Of a stretch of DNA of 64,000 nt, positions 52,627-61,433 are shown piece after piece. This DNA comes from CAUPWF01 sp963515125 (lineage in GTDB: Bacteria; Bacillota; Clostridia; Lachnospirales; Lachnospiraceae): assembly GCA_052116865.1 (NCBI GenBank), contig JBQKKG010000001.1:496001-560000 (forward strand), written 5' to 3'. Made by a program: the position numbers and the translations under genes. How positions within the stretch are numbered: position 1 is the stretch's first letter; every line of letters begins with the position of its first letter. The notes under the pieces were generated by a model. The model did no database searches. It worked only from the letters and a program-made list of their open reading frames with translations, and was not told where the DNA came from.

Positions 52627-53808
52627 ATGAAATGTATGAATTGTGGAGCAGAAATAGAAGGAGGAGTATTATATTGTTCTAACTGCGGAACAGAAGTACA
52701 AATCGTGCCTGACTACAATCCATTAGATGAAGTATTAGCTGCACAAGTAAGAGGTGCTATTAATGAAGGTGGAAGCTTTACATTACCCGTAGATAATAGA
52801 AAAATCAGAAATACAGCCCAAAAGATTCAAAGGAAATCACAAGAAGAGGTTATCCGCGATAACGAAAGACGAAAAAGGCAAGCAGAAAAAAGAAGACAAC
52901 TTAAGAAACGTAAAAAAAAGATTATGCTATTCTCAATAGTAGGCGTTTTACTTCTAATTGGTATAATAGGCTTTGTCATTTTTCAAAATTCATACACGGG
53001 CCAAGTTAAGAAGGGATATAAAGCACTAAATACTGGAGAATATGAAAAAGCAATTGTTTCTTTTGAAAAAGCAATTTCCAAGCAGAAGGAAAAACCCGCT
53101 GCCTATACTGGGCTTTCGAAAGTGTATGTGGAACAACAAGAATTAGAAAAAGCGGAAACTATGTTTTTAGATACAATAGAAGATTATCCAAATGAAGGCA
53201 TATATCAAGCTACGATTGATTTCTATATTGACACAGAGCAATTAACTAAGATACCAGTGCTATTAAATGCATGTGAAAATGAAACAATATTATCAGCCTT
53301 AAAGGATTATCAATCTGAAGTTCCTGAATTCAGTTTAGAAGAAGGGACTTATGATGATGTGCAGGAAGTAACATTAACAACCGATGGAAAGGCAATTTAT
53401 TATACCATTGATGGAAGTGAACCTACTGTTTCAAGTACAAAATACAAAGAACCAATTCAATTAAGTGAAGGAACTACTAAAGTACGTGCGATTGCAATTA
53501 ATAAAAGGGATATACCTAGTTTAGTAGCTATGCATGAATATGAAATAGAACTTCCAATAGAAGATGCTCCAGCAGTAACTCCATCAACGGGTCAATATGA
53601 ACAAAATATGCAAATTACAATTCAAGTACCGACGGGTTATGATGCATACTATACACTAGATGGTACGACACCAACTACTTCTTCTAAAAAATATACAGGT
53701 CCAATAGACATGCCTGAGGGAGATACATTATTTTCTGCAATACTTGTAAATGCTAAGGGTAAAATGAGTGATGTTACAAAGAGAAATTATAATCTTTATT
53801 TAGAATAA
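52627..53808 (+). CDS. Zinc-ribbon, TPR and chitobiase-C-like membrane protein
   Basis: A 393-residue protein of mosaic build. Residues 1-22 are a zinc ribbon (CMNCG, then CSNCG). A highly basic stretch (about 60-98) leads into one membrane helix (about 99-118). The rest is predicted outside: a TPR-like helical part (about 125-210, with GYKALNTGEYEKAIVSFEKA) and two repeats of the CHB_HEX_C-type beta domain (about 240-310 and 320-390), each with YYTIDGSEPT or YYTLDGTTPTTSS. The beta repeats resemble modules next to carbohydrate enzymes. ATG 52627 lies 6 bases after folD. The function is unknown; similar designs appear in cell-surface or sensory proteins of Clostridia. Confidence 0.75.
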   Translation: MKCMNCGAEIEGGVLYCSNCGTEVQIVPDYNPLDEVLAAQVRGAINEGGSFTLPVDNRKIRNTAQKIQRKSQEEVIRDNERRKRQAEKRRQLKKRKKKIMLFSIVGVLLLIGIIGFVIFQNSYTGQVKKGYKALNTGEYEKAIVSFEKAISKQKEKPAAYTGLSKVYVEQQELEKAETMFLDTIEDYPNEGIYQATIDFYIDTEQLTKIPVLLNACENETILSALKDYQSEVPEFSLEEGTYDDVQEVTLTTDGKAIYYTIDGSEPTVSSTKYKEPIQLSEGTTKVRAIAINKRDIPSLVAMHEYEIELPIEDAPAVTPSTGQYEQNMQITIQVPTGYDAYYTLDGTTPTTSSKKYTGPIDMPEGDTLFSAILVNAKGKMSDVTKRNYNLYLE

Positions 53809-53816
53809 TATAAACC

Positions 53817-53856
53817 AAAAAGAAATCACAACTATATGTATGTGATTTCTTTTTTT
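53817..53856 (+). terminator. Terminator after the fhs-folD unit
   Basis: AAAAAGAAATCACA (53817-53830) pairs with TGTGATTTCTTTTT (53841-53854), with loop ACTATATGTA and further T. It separates the unit from the alcohol dehydrogenase promoter. Confidence 0.88.
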
Positions 53857-53870
53857 ATCATTGAAAACTA

Positions 53871-53930
53871 TTGCGTTAAATAATTAACAGTGCTATAATT
53901 TATATTGTTAATATGTTAACAATATAAATT
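53871..53930 (+). promoter_or_regulatory. Alcohol dehydrogenase promoter with Rex operator
   Basis: TTGCGT (53871-53876), 17 bases and TATAAT (53894-53899). Just behind lies an inverted repeat with perfect 15-bp arms (53897-53911 and 53916-53930) around TATG. Its centre TTGTTAATATGTTAACAA (53905-53922) matches the clostridial Rex consensus TTGTTAA-N4-TTAACAA exactly. Rex bound here would cover the transcript start. Confidence 0.9.
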
Positions 53931-53948
53931 ATTAAGGAGATGGATGAA

Positions 53949-55130
53949 ATGATGAGATTTACGCTACCAAGAGATTTATACTATGGAAAAGGTGCTTTAG
54001 AACAATTAAAAATGCTAACAGGGGAAAAGGCCTTGATTGTTTTGGGTGGAGGCTCCATGAAGCGATTTGGGTTTGTAGATAAAATACAAGCATATTTGAA
54101 TGAAGCAGGTATTGTCACTAAACTCTTTGAAAATGTGGAACCTGACCCATCGGTAGAAACAGTTATGAAGGGTGCTGCCGTAATGAGAGATTTTCAACCT
54201 GATTGGATCATTGCAATGGGTGGTGGATCACCAATAGATGCTGCGAAAGCTATGTGGGTGTTTTATGAATATCCTGATACAACTTTCGAAGCAATTATTC
54301 AACCATTTTCTTTCCCAACATTAAGACAAAAAGCAAAATTCCTTGCAATACCATCTACTTCTGGAACAGCAACTGAAGTAACTGCCTTTTCTGTAATTAC
54401 TGATTACGAAAAGGGAATCAAATATCCTTTAGCAGACTTTAATATCACTCCAGATGTTGCAATCGTTGATCCAGAGCTTGCAGAGACCATGCCTGCTCAT
54501 TTAACAGCATATACAGGTATGGATGCCTTGACTCATGCAATTGAAGCATATGTCTCAACGTTGCATTCTCCATTTACAGATCCACTTGCCATAAAAGCAA
54601 TCGAAATCGTATTTCATGATTTATTGAAATCATATCAAGGTGATATGACGTGCCGAGAACAAATGCACTATGGTCAATGTCTTGCAGGTATGGCATTTTC
54701 CAATGCATTACTTGGAATTGTACATTCTATGGCACATAAAACAGGAGCTGCTTTTTCAACCGGTCATATCACACATGGCTTGGCAAATGCAATGTACTTA
54801 CCTTATGTAATCAAATATAATGCAAAAGATGCTGTTGCTTTAAAACGTTATGCAGATATTTCCAAATCCATAAAACTGCCAGGAACAACGGATGAAGAAC
54901 TAATGTTATCATTATGTGCAAAGATAGATGAATATAATGTTGCTATGAATATTCCAAGAACATTAAAAGACTTTGGAATTATAGAATCAGAATTCAAAGA
55001 AAAAATTGCTACAATTTCTGAATTAGCAGTAGGCGATGCATGTACGGGATCGAATCCTCGTAGTATTGACCCAGCTACAATGGAAAAATTATTTACCTGT
55101 ATTTATTATGGCAAAGAAATTGATTTTTAA
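53949..55130 (+). CDS. Iron-containing alcohol dehydrogenase
   Basis: NAD(P)H-dependent group III alcohol dehydrogenase, reducing aldehydes such as acetaldehyde or butyraldehyde to alcohols. The 393 residues have GGGSPIDAAKAM (nucleotide loop) near residue 93, PSTSGTATEVTAFSVI near 135, and the iron ligands in DALTHAIEAY, HSMAHKTGA and HGLANAMYLPYV. ATG 53949 is nine bases from AAGGAG; the ATG at 53940 touches that site. The Rex operator in front implies induction when NADH accumulates, so this is probably a fermentative enzyme. Substrate may be ethanol-, butanol- or diol-type. Confidence 0.92.
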   Translation: MMRFTLPRDLYYGKGALEQLKMLTGEKALIVLGGGSMKRFGFVDKIQAYLNEAGIVTKLFENVEPDPSVETVMKGAAVMRDFQPDWIIAMGGGSPIDAAKAMWVFYEYPDTTFEAIIQPFSFPTLRQKAKFLAIPSTSGTATEVTAFSVITDYEKGIKYPLADFNITPDVAIVDPELAETMPAHLTAYTGMDALTHAIEAYVSTLHSPFTDPLAIKAIEIVFHDLLKSYQGDMTCREQMHYGQCLAGMAFSNALLGIVHSMAHKTGAAFSTGHITHGLANAMYLPYVIKYNAKDAVALKRYADISKSIKLPGTTDEELMLSLCAKIDEYNVAMNIPRTLKDFGIIESEFKEKIATISELAVGDACTGSNPRSIDPATMEKLFTCIYYGKEIDF

Positions 55131-55149
55131 GCTATCATTATATTACATT

Positions 55150-55180
55150 GGGTAGGAACTTTATAAGTTCTTACCCTTTT
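55150..55180 (+). terminator. Terminator after the alcohol dehydrogenase
   Basis: GGGTAGGAACTT (55150-55161) pairs with AAGTTCTTACCC (55165-55176, one G-T pair), with a three-base loop and four T. Confidence 0.8.
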
Positions 55181-55183
55181 AAC

Positions 55184-55212
55184 TTGCTATTTTGATGTGT
55201 ATGTTTTATTAT
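55184..55212 (+). promoter_or_regulatory. Promoter of nfnAB
   Basis: TTGCTA (55184-55189), 17 bases and TATTAT (55207-55212). No Rex-like repeat is present here. Confidence 0.5.
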
Positions 55213-55245
55213 TAACGATATAACGAATTCTTAAGGAGGAGAACA

Positions 55246-56133
55246 ATGTACAAAATATTAAAAGCTGAGATGCTGGCAGATAAGATTTATCTGATGGATG
55301 TAGAAGCACCCAGAGTTGCTAAACACTGTGAACCAGGACAATTTGTAATTGTGAAGATGGATGATAAGGGAGAACGTATTCCATTAACAATCTGTGATTA
55401 TAATAGAGAAATGGGAACTGTTACAATTGTATTTCAAATTGTTGGAGCATCTACTGAGAAAATGGCAAAATTAGGTGTTAATGACAGTTTTAGAGACTTT
55501 ACTGGTCCATTAGGATGTGCGTCAGAATTCATTGAAGAAGACCTGAGCGCGTTGAAAAAAAAGAAGATATTATTTGTAGCAGGCGGCGTTGGAGCGGCTC
55601 CCGTTTATCCACAAGTTAAATGGTTAAAAGAGAATGGCATTGATGCTGATGTTATTGTAGGTTCTAAAACAAAAGATATGTTAATACTTGAAAAAGAAAT
55701 GAAAGCGGTCGCTGGCAATTTATATGTAACAACAGATGACGGCTCTTATGGTCGTTCTGGTATGGTTACGCAAGTGATCAAGGATTTGGTTGAAGAAGGA
55801 AATAAATACGATGTATGCATTGCTATTGGTCCAATGATTATGATGAAATTCGTATGTCTACTTACCAAAGAACTACAGATTCCTACAATTGTGAGTATGA
55901 ACCCAATTATGGTTGATGGAACTGGAATGTGTGGTGCGTGCCGTCTACAAGTTGGCAATGAAATTAAATTTGCTTGTGTAGATGGACCTGAATTTGATGG
56001 ACATCTTGTAGATTTTGACCAAGCTATGAAGCGTCAACAGATGTATAAGACGGAAGAGGGCCGTGCAATGTTAAAAGTTCAAGAGGGGAATACCCATCAT
56101 GGCGGCTGTGGAAATTGCGGAGGTGACGAGTAA
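55246..56133 (+). CDS. nfnA: NfnA-type ferredoxin-NADP+ reductase subunit
   Basis: Small subunit of NADH-dependent reduced ferredoxin:NADP+ oxidoreductase, an electron-bifurcating enzyme. The 295-residue protein belongs to the dihydroorotate-dehydrogenase-electron-transfer (PyrK-like) family: an N-terminal FAD domain (PLTICDYN near residue 46), an NAD domain with VAGGVGAAPVYP near 110, and a C-terminal 2Fe-2S site with MCGACRL and later FACVDGPEFDGH. The tail has additional Cys and His residues (HHGGCGNCGG). ATG 55246 follows AAGGAGGAG. It is coupled to nfnB by a TAATG overlap, which supports the assignment over sulfide dehydrogenase SudB, a close relative. Confidence 0.9.
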   Translation: MYKILKAEMLADKIYLMDVEAPRVAKHCEPGQFVIVKMDDKGERIPLTICDYNREMGTVTIVFQIVGASTEKMAKLGVNDSFRDFTGPLGCASEFIEEDLSALKKKKILFVAGGVGAAPVYPQVKWLKENGIDADVIVGSKTKDMLILEKEMKAVAGNLYVTTDDGSYGRSGMVTQVIKDLVEEGNKYDVCIAIGPMIMMKFVCLLTKELQIPTIVSMNPIMVDGTGMCGACRLQVGNEIKFACVDGPEFDGHLVDFDQAMKRQQMYKTEEGRAMLKVQEGNTHHGGCGNCGGDE

Positions 56134-57518
56134 TGGATATTTTTAAAAAAGTACCTGTAAGAGAGCAGGAGCCAAAAGTTCGAGCTACTAATTTTGAAGA
56201 AGTTTGTCTAGGATATGATCAAGAAGAAGCAATGGAAGAGGCAAAAAGATGCATCAACTGTAAGAATGCAAAATGTATTGAAGGTTGTCCTGTATCAATT
56301 AATATTCCAGCTTTTATTGAGCAGGTCAAATCAGGAGACATCGAGGATGCCTACAAAGTGATTGGACAATCTTCTGCACTTCCTGCTGTATGCGGACGTG
56401 TATGTCCACAAGAATCACAATGTGAAGGAAGATGTATTCGTGGAATTAAGGGTGAACCTGTTTCTATTGGTAAGTTAGAACGGTTTGTTGCAGATTATGC
56501 TTTGGAACATGACATAAAACCAGAAAAAGCTAAAGAAACAAATGGTCATAAAGTAGCTGTAATTGGTTCAGGCCCAGCAGGTTTAACATGTGCAGGCGAT
56601 TTGGCAAAACTCGGATACGAAGTAACAGTCTTTGAAGCATTGCATGAATTAGGTGGTGTACTTGTATATGGGATTCCTGAATTCCGTTTACCAAAGCACA
56701 AGGTAGTTGCAAAGGAAATTCATAAAGTAAAAGAATTAGGTGTAACATTTGAAACAAATGTAGTAATTGGAAAATCAACAACCATAGATCAATTATTGGA
56801 AGATGAAGGGTTTGAAGCTGTATTTATTGGTTCTGGTGCTGGATTACCAAAATTTATGGGTATCCCAGGGGAAAATGCAAATGGAGTCTTTTCTGCAAAT
56901 GAATATTTGACAAGAAGTAATCTTATGAAAGCATTCGATGATTCCTACGATACTCCGATTGTAGCTGGTACAAAGGTAGCAGTAGTTGGTGGTGGAAATG
57001 TTGCAATGGATGCGGCCAGAACTGCACTGCGTCTTGGAGCTGAAGTTCACATTGTTTATCGCCGCAGTGAAGAAGAGTTACCAGCTAGAGTAGAAGAAGT
57101 TCATCATGCAAAAGAAGAAGGCGTCATTTTTGATTTATTAGCAAATCCAAAAGAAATCTTAGTTGACGACAATGGATATGTAAAAGGTATGGCATGTGTA
57201 AAAATGGAACTTGGCGAACCAGATGCATCTGGTAGAAGAAGGCCTGTTGAAGTAGAGGGATCTGATTTTACTATTGATCTTGATACCGTTATTATGTCAC
57301 TTGGAACTTCTCCTAATCCGTTAATTTCCTCTACGACAGAAGGATTAGAGACAAATAAATGGAAATGTATTGTTGCTGATGAGGACCTTGGTCAAACGTC
57401 CAAAGCAGGTGTATATGCTGGTGGTGACGCTGTAACCGGTGCAGCAACTGTTATTCTTGCAATGGGTGCTGGCAAAGCAGGTGCAAAAGGAATCCATGAA
57501 TACTTATCGAATAAGTAG
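56133..57518 (+). CDS. nfnB: NfnB-type subunit (glutamate synthase small-chain-like)
   Basis: Large subunit of NfnAB, 461 residues, related to the small subunit of glutamate synthase (GltD). The N-terminal part binds two 4Fe-4S clusters (CINCKNAKCIEGCPV near residue 40; CGRVCPQESQCEGRC near 90). Two Rossmann domains follow: VIGSGPAGLTCAGDLAKLG near 146 for FAD, and VVGGGNVAMDAART near 288 for NADPH. The end AGDAVTGAATVILAMGAGK matches the family. Because nfnA overlaps it, bifurcating transhydrogenase is the preferred role over glutamate synthase, whose large chain is absent here. Confidence 0.92.
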   Translation: MDIFKKVPVREQEPKVRATNFEEVCLGYDQEEAMEEAKRCINCKNAKCIEGCPVSINIPAFIEQVKSGDIEDAYKVIGQSSALPAVCGRVCPQESQCEGRCIRGIKGEPVSIGKLERFVADYALEHDIKPEKAKETNGHKVAVIGSGPAGLTCAGDLAKLGYEVTVFEALHELGGVLVYGIPEFRLPKHKVVAKEIHKVKELGVTFETNVVIGKSTTIDQLLEDEGFEAVFIGSGAGLPKFMGIPGENANGVFSANEYLTRSNLMKAFDDSYDTPIVAGTKVAVVGGGNVAMDAARTALRLGAEVHIVYRRSEEELPARVEEVHHAKEEGVIFDLLANPKEILVDDNGYVKGMACVKMELGEPDASGRRRPVEVEGSDFTIDLDTVIMSLGTSPNPLISSTTEGLETNKWKCIVADEDLGQTSKAGVYAGGDAVTGAATVILAMGAGKAGAKGIHEYLSNK

Positions 57519-57523
57519 TAACT

Positions 57524-57562
57524 AGATAAAAAGTCTTAGCCAATGGTTAAGACTTTTTATCT
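57524..57562 (+). terminator. Terminator after nfnAB
   Basis: A 15-bp perfect stem (57524-57538 with 57548-57562) contains the A and T runs, with loop GCCAATGGT. Confidence 0.88.
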
Positions 57563-57630
57563 GCTTCTTTATTAATTGGACAATATGTGTTATGATTCCA
57601 TTGATAAAAGATGAACTAAGGAGGATACAA

Positions 57631-58380
57631 ATGCAATTAGCAGTAATCACAGCACTTGGTGTGGGAGGTGCCACCATTATAGGAGTGCTTTTAGGATTTT
57701 TATTTCAAAAAATCCCGCACAAATTTAATGATATCGTCTTAAGTTTTGCAGCGGGAATTATGCTTGCTGCAGCAATTTTTGGATTAATTATTCCTAGTTT
57801 GGAAGCTGGGAATGTATGGATTTCAGTTTTAGGAATTTTATGTGGAGCAATATTTCTTAATTTTGCGGATAAATTAACTCCACATCTACATAATATAACA
57901 GGAGTCGACCAAGAATCACACAATGTGAATCAAGCACAATTGAATAAAGTTCTGCTGTTTGTTATGGCAATTGCCATACACAATTTGCCAGAGGGCATTG
58001 CAGCTGGAGTTGGGTTTGGATCGGACAATATTGGAAATGCTATAACAGTTGCACTTGGAATTGCATTACAGAATATTCCAGAAGGAATGGTTATTGTCTC
58101 TCCACTTATTATGGCTGGTGTTCCTAAAAAAAGAGTTTTTATCATTGCTTGTTTTACTGGAATTATTGAAATTATTGGTACTATGGTTGGCTATGGAGCA
58201 GTTACGATTGCAACGACAATTTTACCGTTTGCTTTATCATTTGCTGGAGGTACTATGATTTATGTTGTCAGTGATGAAATGATTCCAGAGACTCATAGTC
58301 ATGGATTTGAACGAATGGCAACGTATTCTTTGTTACTAGGATTTATATTAATGATTATAATGGATTTTTATATAGGTTAA
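57631..58380 (+). CDS. ZIP family metal transporter
   Basis: Inner-membrane divalent metal importer of the ZIP (ZupT/GufA) family. The 249 residues form about eight membrane helices. The metal-binding helices are plain: HNLPEGIAAGVGFG near residue 121 and ALQNIPEGMVIVSP near 148. Between helices three and four is a short His-containing loop (HLHN). ATG 57631 lies six bases from AGGAGG; the ATG at 57592 has no ribosome binding site. Zinc is the commonest substrate, but iron or manganese are possible. Confidence 0.9.
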   Translation: MQLAVITALGVGGATIIGVLLGFLFQKIPHKFNDIVLSFAAGIMLAAAIFGLIIPSLEAGNVWISVLGILCGAIFLNFADKLTPHLHNITGVDQESHNVNQAQLNKVLLFVMAIAIHNLPEGIAAGVGFGSDNIGNAITVALGIALQNIPEGMVIVSPLIMAGVPKKRVFIIACFTGIIEIIGTMVGYGAVTIATTILPFALSFAGGTMIYVVSDEMIPETHSHGFERMATYSLLLGFILMIIMDFYIG

Positions 58381-58383
58381 AGC

Positions 58384-58863
58384 ATGAAAATTACAATAAT
58401 AGCAGTCGGAAAAATAAAAGAGAGTTACTTAAAAAGTGCAATTGCAGAATATAGTAAACGGTTAAATAAATATTGTAAACTATCAATTATAGAAGTGGTA
58501 GATGAAAAGACACCGGATCAAGCCAGTTCTACGGTAGAAGATCAAATTCGCTTTAAAGAAGGAGAAAGAATTTTAAAGAGCATAAAGCATGATTCCTTTG
58601 TAATTGCTTTGGCAATTGACGGGAACATGTTATCTTCAGAACAGTTTGCCCATAAAATTAATAACTTAGGAATTCAAGGAACTAGTCATATCACATTGAT
58701 TATCGGCGGATCCATAGGATTAAGCCCACAGGTAATGAAACGATGCGATTTTGCATTGAGCTTTTCAAATATGACATTTCCACACCAGTTAATGCGTGTG
58801 ATATTATTGGAACAAATATATCGTAGTTATCGGATAATTCAAGGGGAACCATATCATAAGTAG
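58384..58863 (+). CDS. rlmH: 23S rRNA pseudouridine1915 methyltransferase
   Basis: SPOUT-class enzyme that N3-methylates pseudouridine 1915 in helix 69 of 23S rRNA. The 159-residue product has the expected size; VGKIKESYL is near the start, the SAM knot is IIGGSIGLSP near residue 103, and FPHQLMRVILLEQIYRS (in parts LMRVILLEQ) forms the C-terminal helix, ending PYHK. ATG 58384 follows the ZIP stop by three bases, without a strong ribosome binding site, so coupling to the ZIP gene is likely. Confidence 0.95.
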   Translation: MKITIIAVGKIKESYLKSAIAEYSKRLNKYCKLSIIEVVDEKTPDQASSTVEDQIRFKEGERILKSIKHDSFVIALAIDGNMLSSEQFAHKINNLGIQGTSHITLIIGGSIGLSPQVMKRCDFALSFSNMTFPHQLMRVILLEQIYRSYRIIQGEPYHK

Positions 58864-58878
58864 GAATGCCATACATAT
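58849..58878 (+). promoter_or_regulatory. Candidate sigma-E sporulation promoter of yqfCD
   Basis: CCATATC (58849-58855), 14 bases and CATACATAT (58870-58878) resemble the sigma-E pattern (TCATATT, 13-15 bases, CATACAAT). In Bacillus yqfCD is a sigma-E operon, so the match is expected by context. Confidence 0.5.
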
Positions 58879-58912
58879 ACTAATTATAAATAGTGTATGT
58901 ATGGCATTTATT

Positions 58913-59194
58913 ATGAAAAATGAAGAAAATAATGGTTCTATAAGGAATAGAATGATTAACGCATCTAATATGCCCAAAGATGTAGTATTAGGTCTCCCAT
59001 TAGCTACCATAATTGGGAATCAAGAAGTTTGTATAGAAAATTATCGAGGGATTATTGAATATACAGATACATTAATTAGAGTACAGACAAAGATAGGGCA
59101 AATAAAAATAGTTGGAAAAAATCTTCAGATTGAATACTATACCAATGATGAAATGAAGGTAACTGGACATCTTAATACATTAGAATATCAATAG
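58913..59194 (+). CDS. yqfC: Sporulation protein YqfC
   Basis: A 93-residue protein of the YqfC family, made in the mother cell during sporulation. PKDVVLGLPLATIIGN, YRGIIEYTDTLIRVQTK (in parts) and GQIKIVGKNLQI match the family's core. The start is not certain: ATG 58913 gives a normal N-terminus but lacks a ribosome binding site; ATG 58952, seven bases from AAGGA, would shorten it by 13 residues; ATG 58901 lies in the arm of a 16-bp inverted repeat. It precedes yqfD, its regular partner, by 13 bases. Confidence 0.8.
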   Translation: MKNEENNGSIRNRMINASNMPKDVVLGLPLATIIGNQEVCIENYRGIIEYTDTLIRVQTKIGQIKIVGKNLQIEYYTNDEMKVTGHLNTLEYQ

Positions 59195-59207
59195 GAGGTA
59201 TCAATAC

Positions 59208-60446
59208 GTGCTGCGTTCTATCATACGATATCTAAGAGGGTATTTAATCATAAGAGTAATTGGATATTCTCCTGAACGGTTTTTGAATCTATGTAGTCAC
59301 CACCAAATCTATTTATGGGATTTGAAACCATCTAACAATTCTTATCAAATGTGCATTAGTGTTAGGGATTTTAAAAGATTAAAACCGATAAAAAAGAAAA
59401 CTGGAACGAAAATAATAGTATGCAAAAAGTGTGGATTAAGATTTATTCTACATCACTACAGAAAACGTAAAGTCTTTATGGGTGGGATGATATTATGTAT
59501 TAGTATCATTTATTTATTGTCTCTAAATATCTGGAATATCAATGTGACAGGAAATAAAGCAAGAACAGATGAAACAATTACAGAGTATCTAGCTCAAATG
59601 AATGTTACAAGGGGAATGAAAAAAAAAGAGGTTAAATGTGATAAAATTGCTAAATCAATTCGAAAACAATTTGACAATATCATTTGGGTATCCGTTGCAA
59701 TTAATGGTTCGAAATTAGAAATTAAAGTTAAAGAAAAAGATGATTTAGCGAATACAATGACTAGCGAAGCAGTAGAAGGAAATGATATTTTAGCAGATAA
59801 ACCAGGCGTTATAACTAAAATTATTACTCGAAAAGGTGTGCCTCAGGTACATAAGGGTGATACGATAGAGCAGGGGACAGTCTTGGTAAGTGGCCGCCTT
59901 GAAATAAAAAATGATAGTGGAGAAGTTATCGGATATCAATATGTGGATTCAGATGCTGAGATCTGGGCACAGACGCAAGAAGATTATAATAATACGATGT
60001 CTTCCTTTTATGAGTTAAGAGAGTATTCTGGTATCGAAAAAAAATCGTATTTTGTACAATTACCTAATAATCGTTTTTCATTTGGTGCATGGAAGCATAC
60101 ATTTAAAGAGTATGAACGTACTGATATTTATCATCAACTAAAAATTGGAAGTTATATAGAATTTCCTATTATTTTGGGAACGACAAACATAAAACACTAT
60201 ACTTCTAAAGAAATACCAAGTGACAAAACAAAGATTAGAAAACAATTAACAACTGATTTTATAAAGTATTGTGATGCCTTAACTAAAAAAAGAGTAGAAA
60301 TAATTCAAAAAGATGTTAAAATACACATAGACGAAAAAAATGCTACTGCAAGTGGAACACTTATGTTAAATGAATTAATAGGGACAAAATCACCCACAGA
60401 AGTTCTAACAATAGAAAATAAAGAAAAGACAGAGGAGATAGACTAA
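59208..60446 (+). CDS. yqfD: Sporulation protein YqfD
   Basis: A 412-residue sporulation membrane protein needed at stage IV. The N-terminal ~90 residues are basic with a CKKCG motif. One membrane helix (about 90-107, FMGGMILCISIIYLLSLN) follows, then an outside region with a POTRA-like part (WNINVTGNKARTDETI) and a domain with KPGVITKIITRKGVPQVHKGD, in parts. GTG 59208 follows AGGAGG by eight bases. The order yqfC-yqfD-phoH-ybeY is conserved in spore formers, and all four lie in one run here. Confidence 0.88.
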   Translation: MLRSIIRYLRGYLIIRVIGYSPERFLNLCSHHQIYLWDLKPSNNSYQMCISVRDFKRLKPIKKKTGTKIIVCKKCGLRFILHHYRKRKVFMGGMILCISIIYLLSLNIWNINVTGNKARTDETITEYLAQMNVTRGMKKKEVKCDKIAKSIRKQFDNIIWVSVAINGSKLEIKVKEKDDLANTMTSEAVEGNDILADKPGVITKIITRKGVPQVHKGDTIEQGTVLVSGRLEIKNDSGEVIGYQYVDSDAEIWAQTQEDYNNTMSSFYELREYSGIEKKSYFVQLPNNRFSFGAWKHTFKEYERTDIYHQLKIGSYIEFPIILGTTNIKHYTSKEIPSDKTKIRKQLTTDFIKYCDALTKKRVEIIQKDVKIHIDEKNATASGTLMLNELIGTKSPTEVLTIENKEKTEEID

Positions 60447-61433
60447 ATGGGTATAGTAGAAGCAATTATGGAACTACCAGCTGAACATGAAATGAATGTA
60501 TTTGGACAATTTGATGCATATGTTAAAAAAATTGAACGGACATTACATGTTACGTTAATTACACGAGATGGTCATGTGAAAATACTTGGGGATGCGATAC
60601 GTGTTGATAAAGCAAAAAGAATTATTGATCAATTGACAGAATTATCCAAAAGAGGGAATACGATTACAGAACAAAATGTAGATTATATTATTTCATTAGT
60701 ATTTGAAGATAATGATAGTGGACTAATAGAAATAGATAAAGATATTGTTTGCCATACATTACAAGGAAAACCTATAAAGCCCAAAACAATTGGCCAAAAA
60801 AAATACGTAGATGCAATCCGAAAAAAAATGATCGTATTTGGGATTGGACCTGCAGGCACAGGTAAAACATATTTAGCAATGGCAATGGCAATTACAGCTT
60901 TTAAGAATAATGAAGTAAACCGTATCATACTTACAAGACCTGCAATTGAAGCGGGAGAAAAGCTTGGGTTTTTACCTGGTGATTTACAGAGCAAAATTGA
61001 CCCTTATTTGCGTCCACTTTATGACGCTTTATATCAAATTATGGGTGCAGAAAGCTTTTTAAAAAATACGGAAAAAGGGTTAATTGAAGTTGCACCGTTA
61101 GCTTATATGAGAGGACGAACACTTGATAATGCATTTATTATTTTAGACGAAGCACAGAACACAACTCCTGCACAGATGAAAATGTTCTTAACACGTATTG
61201 GCTTTGGTTCTAAAGTTGTAATTACAGGCGATTTAACACAAAAAGACTTACCATCAGGCACAGTTTCTGGATTAGATATTGCTGTGAAGGTTATCAAGAA
61301 TATTGAGGATATTAGTATCTGCAACTTATCAAGTAAAGATGTCGTAAGACATCCACTAGTACAAAAGATTGTAAAAGCATATGAAGATTTTGAAAATAAA
61401 CCAGTTCATTCTAAGAGTAAAAGGAGACCATAA
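60447..61433 (+). CDS. phoH: PhoH family ATPase
   Basis: A 328-residue cytoplasmic P-loop protein with an N-terminal KH-like part (about 1-100) and the PhoH ATPase domain: GIGPAGTGKTYLA near residue 132, GEKLGFLPGD near 172, FIILDEAQNTTP near 228 and VVITGDLTQKDLP near 257. PhoH proteins are linked to RNA metabolism and paired with ybeY; the exact activity is uncertain. ATG 60447 follows GAGGAG and comes directly after the yqfD stop. It overlaps ybeY by one base. Confidence 0.93.
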   Translation: MGIVEAIMELPAEHEMNVFGQFDAYVKKIERTLHVTLITRDGHVKILGDAIRVDKAKRIIDQLTELSKRGNTITEQNVDYIISLVFEDNDSGLIEIDKDIVCHTLQGKPIKPKTIGQKKYVDAIRKKMIVFGIGPAGTGKTYLAMAMAITAFKNNEVNRIILTRPAIEAGEKLGFLPGDLQSKIDPYLRPLYDALYQIMGAESFLKNTEKGLIEVAPLAYMRGRTLDNAFIILDEAQNTTPAQMKMFLTRIGFGSKVVITGDLTQKDLPSGTVSGLDIAVKVIKNIEDISICNLSSKDVVRHPLVQKIVKAYEDFENKPVHSKSKRRP

